The position numbers and the translations under genes were made by a program. Shown one piece after another: positions 1-5,646 of a stretch of 15,879 nt of DNA (the stretch's first letter is position 1; every line of letters starts with the position of its first letter). The notes under the pieces were generated by a model, which did no database searches, had not been told where the DNA came from, and was given only the letters and a program-made list of their open reading frames with translations. This stretch comes from an uncultured Burkholderiales bacterium (GTDB lineage: Bacteria > Pseudomonadota > Gammaproteobacteria > Burkholderiales > Burkholderiaceae_E), in the NCBI GenBank assembly GCA_903898725.1, contig CAIUGQ010000689.1, forward strand, positions 1-15,879, written 5' to 3'.

Positions 1-149
1 CAGCCCTCGGAGGTGAACAGCTCGATCAGCGCCACCGTGCCGGACGGCGAGTCGCTGCGGCAGGTGGCGGCCTGCAGCGGGGCATGGACCAGTCCAGCAC
101 CGGCTGCGCCGGTTGCGAGCAGTCGGTTCAGGGTGTCGCGTCGGTCCAT
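1..149 (-). CDS. DUF1223 family protein, N-terminal fragment (runs off left edge)
   Basis: Only the first 49 codons and two bases of the next are in the window. The N-terminus MDRRDTLNRLL has a twin-arginine pair followed by a short Ala/Gly/Leu stretch (about residues 9-20), which suggests a Tat-type or weak Sec export signal. Residues 39-49 read VALIELFTSEG and the next codon begins TG, consistent with Cys. That matches the start of DUF1223 (thioredoxin-like) proteins, which usually begin with an ELFTSQGCSSCPPAD-like segment just after the signal. The family is exported and of unknown biochemical role. No clear Shine-Dalgarno sequence precedes the ATG. The same frame is open upstream through the thioesterase at 150-704, so a start inside a longer fused frame cannot be excluded; the export signal argues for an independent start here. 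Confidence 0.65.
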   Translation of the reverse strand, partial: MDRRDTLNRLLATGAAGAGLVHAPLQAATCRSDSPSGTVALIELFTSEG

Positions 150-704
150 CGGGCGGTCTTGGGCGGTCGTTGAACGAACCGGTCCGTCGCGGCCCCGTGC
201 CCGGGCTGACACCGGGGCCGTCCCAAGTTCTCGGGCCTCGGGCCTCAGCCTTCGGGCCCCCGACCCTTCGTCGCGCGGCCGGCAGCGCGCGATCAGTTCG
301 GGCGGCCAGGGCAGCGCCGAGCCGTTCGTGCGGTCGACCCACACGTGCACGACGCGGCCACGCCCTGCCAGCAGCCCCGCGCCTTCGCCGTCGCGGCCGA
401 GATCGTGGATCTCGACGGTGTGCGTGAGGCTCGTGCGGCCGACGCGGACCACCTCGATGCGGCACTCGATGACGCCGGGCGGCTTCACCTCGCGCAGGAA
501 GTCGTACTCCACGCGGGCCATCACGGCCGTGCGGCCCGGGATGCCGCCGCGGATGCCCATCGCGACGTACCACTCGCGGAAGGTGAGGTTGATGAAGGCG
601 AAGTAGCGCGCGTTGTTGACGTGGTCGGAGAACCGGTCGTCGGGCAGGTCGGCGTCGCCGACCGGGATGCGCAGCGCGTGGGTACGGAGCGGGGCGTCGG
701 TCAT
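150..704 (-). CDS. Acyl-CoA thioesterase, hotdog fold (4HBT/YbgC-FadM type), no stop codon before next gene
   Basis: Translation from the ATG at 704 gives a typical 4-hydroxybenzoyl-CoA thioesterase-like domain over about residues 10-140. It has the SDHVNNARYFAF segment (roughly residues 26-37) that in this family carries the catalytic acidic residue and substrate contacts, then LTFREWY and VEYDFLREVKPPG, and a final strand RVVHVWVDR. Members hydrolyse short to medium acyl-CoA or hydroxybenzoyl-CoA esters in the cytoplasm; the substrate here is unknown. Family members are usually 130-160 residues, so the domain should end near 270. No stop codon occurs in this frame: it continues through an Arg/Pro/Gly-rich stretch (about 150-270) straight into the DUF1223 start at 149. 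The end given here is that junction, not a seen stop. The lipoprotein stop lies 40 bases upstream. The start codon lies in an inverted repeat. Confidence 0.7.
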
Positions 705-739
705 GCGGGCAAGTGTCGCATGACCGGTGCCCCGCTCCG
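685..739. repeat. 23-bp near-perfect inverted repeat over the thioesterase start codon
   Basis: Arms 685-707 and 717-739 are complementary at 21 of 23 positions, separated by a 9-base loop (708-716). The two mismatches (696/728 and 697/727) are G-T on the plus strand, so a plus-strand RNA would pair along the whole arm; a minus-strand mRNA would have two C-A mismatches. In the minus mRNA the second arm contains the thioesterase ATG (704-702) and about its first six codons; the first arm begins five bases after the lipoprotein stop (747-745). There is no T run after either arm, so it is not a textbook intrinsic terminator. Confidence 0.85.
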
Positions 740-744
740 GAGGG

Positions 745-1770
745 TCAGAGCGCCTCGAGCTGTGCCCAGGTGAGCGGCTGCTGCGACTCGGGCGTCCCGT
801 CGCCGTTCGCGTCGAGCGCCAGCACGACACCGGTCGGCGGCGTCACCGTCAGGCTCATCTGCGAGTTGGCGGCCCCCGTGACGAGCAGTCGGCCGGCCGT
901 GGGATCGCCGGCGAGCGGGCCGGAGATTGCGGTCGGCGTCGACAGGGTGACGGAGCCCGGCAGGGCCGAGCCCGAGACACTGCCCGACACGGTGTACGAG
1001 TAGGTCCGGCGCGTGTCGTCGATCAGAAGCCGCCCGCTGTAGCCGGTGAGCGTGCGGGACCGGCCGTCTTCGGTCAGGGCCAGCCTCGAGCCGGACAGGG
1101 TCACGTCGGCCGTGAACGGCGACACCTTGCTGACGGTGGCCGCCAGCGTCATGTCGCCCGAGGCGGAGGAGGTCTGGCCGTCGGCGGTCACGCTCAGGTT
1201 GGTGAAGGTGGCGGTCGTGCTCGATGTGTCGACGGTCGCGGTGCTCGTGAACGACTGGAACACGAAGGCCATCGAACCGCTGACCGTCGCGCCGTCGGCG
1301 ACGCAGGCGTTGAAGGTGATGGACGCCGAGTCACTGGCGTCGAGCCTGCCGTTGTCGTTCTGGTCCGTCGCGGAGACCGAGATCGATCCACCGCCGGGGC
1401 ACTGCAGCGTTTCGGTCGAGGTGGCCTTCGCGGACGGCACGCCGGATCCGGCAGACGACCCGGGCTGCCCGGTCGTCAGGGACTGGAGCCTGGCCAGCGA
1501 GAACCGGACGAGGTCGAGTCGCGGCCCGCCGGCGGCCGACTTCAGCTGGCCCGACGCGGCGCTCGACGCATCGAACAGTGCGGTCGCGGTCTCGTAGCCG
1601 CGCGCGGCCGTGGTGTTGGCGTTGGCGGACGAGATCTGGACGGGTGCCGGGGCGGGCGCGGGTGCAGGGGCCGAGTCGCCGCCGCCGCCGCCGCAGGCCG
1701 AGAGCGTGGCGATCAGGAGGAGGGCGGCCGGTGCACGGGCGCGGCGCGGCGCGTTGACGGGGTCGGTCAT
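745..1770 (-). CDS. Putative outer-membrane or periplasmic lipoprotein with two calcium-loop-like motifs
   Basis: A 341-residue protein. The start at 1770 (MTDPVNAPRR) places a positively charged n-region, a hydrophobic stretch (AALLLIATL) and lipobox LSAC with Cys26, followed by five Gly and an Ala-Pro repeat linker (about 33-43). The frame is open further upstream, but that part is not signal-like. The mature part is rich in Ser, Thr, Ala and Gly and looks like beta strands. It contains two Asp/Asn-rich loops: DQNDNGRLDASD (136-147) and DANGDGTPE (320-328), both resembling EF-hand or dockerin calcium loops. Cys124 and Cys156 flank the first loop and could form a disulfide. I recognise the C...GGG...D.NDNG..D..DS..ITFN.C pattern from uncharacterised proteobacterial lipoproteins but cannot name a function. 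Second and later aspartates of the first loop are conserved-looking; calcium binding is inferred, not shown. Confidence 0.75.
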   Translation of the reverse strand: MTDPVNAPRRARAPAALLLIATLSACGGGGGDSAPAPAPAPAPVQISSANANTTAARGYETATALFDASSAASGQLKSAAGGPRLDLVRFSLARLQSLTTGQPGSSAGSGVPSAKATSTETLQCPGGGSISVSATDQNDNGRLDASDSASITFNACVADGATVSGSMAFVFQSFTSTATVDTSSTTATFTNLSVTADGQTSSASGDMTLAATVSKVSPFTADVTLSGSRLALTEDGRSRTLTGYSGRLLIDDTRRTYSYTVSGSVSGSALPGSVTLSTPTAISGPLAGDPTAGRLLVTGAANSQMSLTVTPPTGVVLALDANGDGTPESQQPLTWAQLEAL

Positions 1771-1893
1771 GGTGGTCGCGTGTCGAGATATCGGGCTGCT
1801 CAGTATGCGAGCCGAGACTAAGTCGGGCCTGACTCCGATGGGCGAGACCCGTGCCGTGTCGCGGTGACGAGCGGAGGGCTTCGTCGGTCCGAC

Positions 1894-1923
1894 GGCACGG
1901 AATCGGGCTGGCGCGACCGTGCC
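1894..1923 (-). terminator. Possible hairpin after the dioxygenase gene
   Basis: GGCACGG at 1894-1900 pairs with CCGTGCC at 1917-1923 (7 bp, 16-base loop), directly downstream of the dioxygenase stop (1934-1932). No T run follows in the minus direction, so termination would be Rho-assisted at best. The rest of the 1771-1931 gap, upstream of the lipoprotein, has no convincing promoter boxes; an AT-richer patch with CATACT lies at about 1811-1816 (as read on the plus strand, AGTATG). Confidence 0.25.
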
Positions 1924-1931
1924 CGCGCGAC

Positions 1932-2840
1932 TTAGGCGGGCTGCGACGCCGTCCGCCGCACGGCCTCGGCCTCGAAGACGTCGGGCGCGTCCGAGGTCGT
2001 TGCGCGCTGCATGTCGCGCGGCCAGCGGGTGTCGTCGAAGGGCGTGCCGCGGTGCATCGTGCAGCGGTTGTCCCACATCACCAGATCGCCGACGCGCCAG
2101 CGGTGCAGGTAGGTGAAGCGACGCTCGGTCGCGTGCGCGACCAGCCGCTCGACCAGCGCCTCGGCCTCGTCGTCGGGCAGGCCGCGCACGCGCCCGATGT
2201 GCGAGGCGAGGTACAGCGAGCGGCGGCCCGATTCGGGAATCGTGCGCACCAGCGGGCGCGCGACCGGTTCGAACGCGACGCGCTCCTGTTCGGACCAGTC
2301 GGTGAAGCCGAGCTTCTTCCTCGAGAACATCAGCGAGTGCTCGGCGAGCAGCCCGTCGATCCGCGTGCGCGTCGCTTCGTCGAGCGCGTCCCAGGCGGCC
2401 CGCAGGTCGGCGAACTCGGTGTGGCCGCCGATCGGCGCGACCGATCGCGCATACAGCATCGAGACGCGACCGGTGGGCTGCTTGAACGAGCTGTCGGTGT
2501 GCCAGAGCCGGTTGCCGAGCTGGAACAGGCGCAGGCGGTGTTCGGCGCCCCAGACCTTGCCGTCGGCGGTGAGGTTCGCGATGTCGGCGATCTCCGGGCG
2601 CACGCGCAGCACCTCGCCGGGCATCACGGTGGCGACCGAGCGCTCGAGCGGGCCGAAGTGCGCGGCGAACGCCAGGTGCTGGTCGACGGTGAGGTCCTGC
2701 GACGGGAAGATCAGCACCGCGAAGTCGGCCGACGCGCGCCGCACCTCGGCGAGCGTGTCGGCGGGCAGCGGGTGCGCGAGGTCGATGTCGCCGACCTCGC
2801 AGGCGAAGCCCGGGGTCATCGGGGACAGGGTGATCGGCAT
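1932..2840 (-). CDS. Fe(II)/2-oxoglutarate-dependent dioxygenase, TauD/TfdA family
   Basis: A 302-residue cytoplasmic enzyme. It has the family's metal-binding facial triad: His114 and Asp116 in LWHTDSSF, and His263 in NRCTMHRGTPF. Thr141 in GGHTEFADLR and Arg279 in RDMQRATTSD are in the places of the 2-oxoglutarate-binding residues. The layout and length are close to TfdA (2,4-dichlorophenoxyacetate dioxygenase, just under 300 residues) and the HTDSSF form is typical of TfdA-like rather than taurine-specific TauD sequences. The family couples 2-oxoglutarate decarboxylation to hydroxylation of carboxylates or sulfonates; the substrate here is unknown and chloroaromatic degradation should not be assumed, since no tfd or tau transport genes are nearby. 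The start at 2840 is supported by a GAGGAG Shine-Dalgarno sequence. It lies 58 bases after the DUF3750 stop on the same strand and may be co-transcribed with it. Confidence 0.87.
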   Translation of the reverse strand: MPITLSPMTPGFACEVGDIDLAHPLPADTLAEVRRASADFAVLIFPSQDLTVDQHLAFAAHFGPLERSVATVMPGEVLRVRPEIADIANLTADGKVWGAEHRLRLFQLGNRLWHTDSSFKQPTGRVSMLYARSVAPIGGHTEFADLRAAWDALDEATRTRIDGLLAEHSLMFSRKKLGFTDWSEQERVAFEPVARPLVRTIPESGRRSLYLASHIGRVRGLPDDEAEALVERLVAHATERRFTYLHRWRVGDLVMWDNRCTMHRGTPFDDTRWPRDMQRATTSDAPDVFEAEAVRRTASQPA

Positions 2841-2848
2841 GGTCTCGT

Positions 2849-2854
2849 CTCCTC
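2849..2854 (-). promoter_or_regulatory. Ribosome binding site of the dioxygenase
   Basis: GAGGAG on the minus strand, 8 bases before the ATG at 2840. It decides this start over the much longer open frame reaching 3011. Confidence 0.7.
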
Positions 2855-2898
2855 GGCGGCGTGCGCGTGGTCGCGCATCGGGGAAGAGCTTAGCGCGA

Positions 2899-3717
2899 TC
2901 AGCGCGGTGCGGCAGCCTCGGCCGTGCCGAGTCCCGGCGGACCGCTGCCCAGTCCCGGGCCGACCCGCCCGAAGCCCGGCAGGCGCAGCGCGAAGTCGTT
3001 CGGGTCGACACCGACCGACAGGCCGAGCAGGTTGAACTCCAGCCCCTCCTCGATGCCGACCGCCACGCCGAGCAGGCCTGCGAGCGACAGCTGCCAGCCG
3101 GTGCCGCTCGGGGTGGTGTCGACGATCGTGCCGGGCAGCCAGTCCTTGCCGATCGCGTTCGGCGGCAGGTCGAGCCGCAGCTCCGGCACCTGCCGCGCGA
3201 CGAAGGCCGTGAAGGTGTTGCTGTTCGGGCCGGGCCAGGCGCGGTAGCTGTCCGGGTAGGGGTAGGCCGCGACCGCGGCCTCGATGCGGTCGATGGTCGC
3301 GTCGACGCCGTCGCCGCGCAGGTCGACCAGCTTCTCCGGCCACGCGCCGAACCAGCGGAAGTCGGGCGTGCCCGACTGCGTGACGACCGCGCCCGCGCCG
3401 CGGAAGACCCGCCAGCCGATCACGTGGTTCACGGTCCAGGCGTCGGCCCCGCTGCGCTTGGTCGCGATCCAGGTGTGCACGCCGAACGCACCGCGCCAGC
3501 CGACCGTGCGCGCCGCATAGACCTGCACGACGGCGCGCGGCTCGTCGGCGGGGAGCGGCGCCTGGCCGCTGCTGTCGCGGCTGCCCGAGCGCCAGGTCGC
3601 GCTCGGGTCGACCTCGCCGGTGGCGATCACGCCGAGGGGGCCGAGCAGCAGGACTCCGACGAGGGCGAGGGCGGCGAGCACGGGGCGGACGAGGCGGACG
3701 AGGCGGACGGGGCGCAC
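2899..3717 (-). CDS. DUF3750 domain-containing, membrane-anchored protein
   Basis: With a GTG start at 3717 the protein is 272 residues. Residues 1-12 are Arg/Val rich (VRPVRLVRLVRP), followed by one hydrophobic segment (about 13-33), so it is probably inserted in the inner membrane with the rest in the periplasm. The DUF3750 core spans about 63-195: VQVYAARTVGWRGAFGVHTW (65-84), VIGWRVFRG, a Tyr-Pro-rich YPYPDSYRAWPGPNSNTF (152-169) and LPPNAIGKDW. His81 and the PGPNSNTF loop are the most conserved parts I recognise. The family has no known biochemical role. The C-terminal 80 residues are Gly/Leu/Pro rich. The start is uncertain: GTG 3852 or ATG 3924 are also in frame, but 3924 would overlap the divergent acyl-CoA dehydrogenase and adds Arg/Ser/Pro-rich sequence that does not look like protein. 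Confidence 0.78.
   Translation of the reverse strand: MRPVRLVRLVRPVLAALALVGVLLLGPLGVIATGEVDPSATWRSGSRDSSGQAPLPADEPRAVVQVYAARTVGWRGAFGVHTWIATKRSGADAWTVNHVIGWRVFRGAGAVVTQSGTPDFRWFGAWPEKLVDLRGDGVDATIDRIEAAVAAYPYPDSYRAWPGPNSNTFTAFVARQVPELRLDLPPNAIGKDWLPGTIVDTTPSGTGWQLSLAGLLGVAVGIEEGLEFNLLGLSVGVDPNDFALRLPGFGRVGPGLGSGPPGLGTAEAAAPR
3682..3717. repeat. Four imperfect 9-bp tandem units at the DUF3750 N-terminus
   Basis: On the plus strand the units are GGGGCGGAC, GAGGCGGAC, GAGGCGGAC and GGGGCGCAC. Read on the minus strand they encode VRP-VRL-VRL-VRP, the basic n-region ahead of the membrane segment. The first minus-strand unit begins with the proposed GTG start. Confidence 0.75.
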
Positions 3718-3899
3718 GGAGCGGGGTGGGGAGCCGGGACGAGGCAGGGTCGGGCCGGGGCTCGGCTGGCCCAGGCGCGCGGGTTGATCCGAGGCAGGGG
3801 CGGGTCCGAGGCAGGCCGGCCCAACCGGTCGGACCGAGGCCGACGCTAGCACGGAACGCCGGCGCGACCGGTGCCAACCCCTCGCGTACCATCGTCGAG
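3718..3899. promoter_or_regulatory. Divergent intergenic region, DUF3750 / acyl-CoA dehydrogenase
   Basis: Must hold the promoter of the acyl-CoA dehydrogenase and probably that of DUF3750. A TACCAT hexamer (3887-3892) lies 7 bases before the plus-strand ATG and is the only -10-like box seen; no -35 match is visible. The plus strand at 3723-3760 has six runs of three or more G (loops 1, 4, 8, 2, 2), a possible G-quadruplex region. Confidence 0.35.
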
Positions 3900-5057
3900 A
3901 TGAGCTCCGTCGACCGCCCCACACCGGCCCCCGTCGCCCTCGACGCGCGGGTCGCCGCCTTCGCCCGCGACGTCGTCGCCCCCGGCGCTGCCCGCTGGGA
4001 GCGCGAGCGCCGCGTCGCGCGAGAGGCGATCGGAGCCGCCGCCGAACTCGGCCTGTGCCGCATCGAGGTGCCGCCCGAGCACGGCGGCCTGGGCCTGCCG
4101 TTCTCGGCCAAGGCGCGGATCGCCGAGACGCTCGCGGGCGCCGATTTCGGCTTCGCGTTCTCGCTGATCAACACCGGCAACATCGCCACCAAGCTCGCCC
4201 GCGAGGCCTCGCCCGAGGTGATCGCCCGCTGGGTCCCGGACCTGATGGCGGGCCGCGTGATCGGCTGCACCGCGCTGACCGAGCCGGGCGCGGGCTCGGA
4301 CTTCGCGGCGATCCGGACCCGCGCGGTGCGCGTGGCGGGCGGCTGGCGCATCGAGGGCGAGAAGGCCTGGATCACCAATGCCGCCGAGGCCGACGTCGCG
4401 GTGCTCTACGCGCAGACCGAGCCGGGCTCGGGCGGACGCGGCATCGCGGGCTTCGTGATCGACGCGCACCGCGCCGGCTTCGTGCGCCATCCCGCGTTCG
4501 AGCTGTCCGGCCAGCATGCGATCGGCACCGGCGGCTTCGCGCTCGACGGCTACCTGGCCACCGATGCCGAGCTGCTGCAGCCGCCCGGACGCGCGTTCAA
4601 GGCGGCGCTCGCCTCGATCAACGGTGCCCGGACCTATGTCGCCGCGATGTGCTGCGGCATGCTCGGCGAGGCGCTGCGCATCGCGCAGGCGCACGGTGAC
4701 GCCCGCCACACCTTCGGCGTGCCGCTGGCCGATCACCAGGGCTGGCGGTGGATCGTCGCCGAGGCGTCCGCCGAGCTCGCGGCATGCCGTCTGCAGGTCC
4801 TCGATGCGGCGGCACGCATCGATGCGGGGGCCGATGCGCAGCTCGCCGCCGCGCAGGCCAAGCTCGTCGCCACGCGCACCGCCGAGCGCCAGCTGCCGCG
4901 GCTCGCGCAGGCGATGGGCGCCGAGGGACTGCGCGAGGCCCATCCGTTCGGCCGGCACATGAACGGCGCGCGCGTCGCGTCCTTCGTCGACGGCTCCTCG
5001 GAGATGCTGCTCGAGCGGATCGCGGCGGTGCTGCGGGCGGGGCAGCGGGCCGGGTAG
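3900..5057 (+). CDS. Acyl-CoA dehydrogenase family protein with Asp at the usual catalytic Glu site
   Basis: A 385-residue FAD enzyme, normal length for the family, that would oxidise an acyl-CoA to the enoyl-CoA and pass electrons to electron-transfer flavoprotein. The N-terminal helical domain covers about 15-120, including PPEHGGLGLPF. The middle beta domain contains the flavin and substrate motifs CTALTEPGAGSDF (123-135) and EKAWITNA (154-161). The C-terminal helical domain has RHTFGVPLADHQ (269-280), the adenine-contact motif, and LAQAMGAEGLREAHPFGR. Where most short and medium chain enzymes have YEGTSEIQ with the catalytic Glu, this one reads FVDGSSEML, with Asp364. The frame is open back to 3726, but the extra residues are Arg/Gly rich and unlike the family, so ATG 3900 is used. 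It stands alone on the plus strand; the next gene is convergent. Substrate unknown. Confidence 0.88.
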   Translation: MSSVDRPTPAPVALDARVAAFARDVVAPGAARWERERRVAREAIGAAAELGLCRIEVPPEHGGLGLPFSAKARIAETLAGADFGFAFSLINTGNIATKLAREASPEVIARWVPDLMAGRVIGCTALTEPGAGSDFAAIRTRAVRVAGGWRIEGEKAWITNAAEADVAVLYAQTEPGSGGRGIAGFVIDAHRAGFVRHPAFELSGQHAIGTGGFALDGYLATDAELLQPPGRAFKAALASINGARTYVAAMCCGMLGEALRIAQAHGDARHTFGVPLADHQGWRWIVAEASAELAACRLQVLDAAARIDAGADAQLAAAQAKLVATRTAERQLPRLAQAMGAEGLREAHPFGRHMNGARVASFVDGSSEMLLERIAAVLRAGQRAG

Positions 5058-5086
5058 CGCACGGCAGCGCACCGCCCCGCACCGCA

Positions 5087-5114
5087 GGCCGCGACCGACC
5101 GCCGGCCCGCGGCC
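5087..5114. terminator. Possible bidirectional hairpin between convergent genes
   Basis: GGCCGCG at 5087-5093 pairs with CGCGGCC at 5108-5114 with a 14-base loop, in the 59-base gap between two convergent stops (5057 and 5117). No T run on either side; in such GC-rich sequence chance pairing is likely, so confidence is low. Confidence 0.25.
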
Positions 5115-5116
5115 GA

Positions 5117-5581
5117 TCAGTCCTTCACCTGGATGATCGTCTCGACCTCCACCGCGATCTGCATCGGCAGCGCGGCCATGCCGACCGCCGAGCGGGCGCC
5201 GCGCCCGTTCGCCTCGCCGAAGACCTCGACGAACAGGTCCGCGAAGCCGTCGATGACCTTCGGATGCTGGTCGAAGTCGGGCGCGGAGTTGACCATGCCG
5301 AGTGTCTTCACCACCCGCTCGACGCGATCGAGCGAGCCGAGCGCCGCGCGGATGTTCGCGAGCATGTTCAGGCCGACGATGCGTGCGGCCTCGCGGCCCT
5401 GTTCGATCGACACGCCCGCGCCCAGCTTGCCGGTGACCACGCTGCCGTCGGGCCGCCGCGGCCCGAGCCCGGACAGGAACAGCAGGTTGCCGACCTGCAC
5501 CGAGGGCACGTAGGTGCCCATCGGCTTCGACGGGGGCGGCAGTTCGATGCCGAGTTCGGCGAGGCGTCGTTCCGGATTCAT
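5117..5581 (-). CDS. RidA/YjgF/UK114 family protein
   Basis: A 154-residue protein of the Rid family, whose best known members hydrolyse reactive enamine/imine intermediates (for example 2-aminoacrylate) made by PLP enzymes. Conserved points include LLFLSGLGPRRPDG (33-46), GREAARIVGLNMLANIRAALGSLDRV (the central helix and turn, 62-87) and the signature RSAVGMAALP (130-139). Arg130 and Glu145 have the spacing of the Arg105/Glu120 pair that defines active RidA, so imine deaminase activity is plausible. It is about 25 residues longer than E. coli RidA, mainly at the N-terminus (PERRLAELGIELPPPSKP), as in the longer YjgF subgroup. Homotrimeric cytosolic enzyme by analogy. The ATG at 5581 has a strong GGAGGAG site. 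It is divergent from the EamA transporter; no PLP enzyme is directly adjacent, the aminotransferase being 3 kb away. Confidence 0.9.
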   Translation of the reverse strand: MNPERRLAELGIELPPPSKPMGTYVPSVQVGNLLFLSGLGPRRPDGSVVTGKLGAGVSIEQGREAARIVGLNMLANIRAALGSLDRVERVVKTLGMVNSAPDFDQHPKVIDGFADLFVEVFGEANGRGARSAVGMAALPMQIAVEVETIIQVKD

Positions 5582-5587
5582 GCGGGT

Positions 5588-5594
5588 CTCCTCC
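5588..5594 (-). promoter_or_regulatory. Ribosome binding site of the RidA-family gene
   Basis: GGAGGAG on the minus strand, 6 bases before the ATG at 5581; the strongest Shine-Dalgarno sequence in the window. Confidence 0.8.
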
Positions 5595-5634
5595 AGGTGG
5601 GGCCGCCGACGGCGGGCGGCACGGGGTGCGTGGC

Positions 5635-5640
5635 GATAAT
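5635..5640 (+). promoter_or_regulatory. Possible -10 box upstream of the EamA transporter
   Basis: GATAAT on the plus strand, five of six matches to TATAAT, inside the 65-base divergent gap with the RidA-family gene. It is 6 bases from the GTG at 5647. No -35 match is visible 17 bases upstream. If used, transcription would begin at or next to the start codon. Confidence 0.35.
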
Positions 5641-5646
5641 ACGGCC

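Noticed and set aside
231..262. Tandem TCGGGCC units and GC-rich hairpin potential after the thioesterase domain, considered as a terminator
   Set aside because: The units are short, no T run follows, and the region is still open reading frame; reported instead as a likely indel site.
3726..3899. Upstream extension of the acyl-CoA dehydrogenase frame
   Set aside because: Gly/Arg/Pro-rich residues with no match to the family N-terminus; ATG 3900 gives a normal length.
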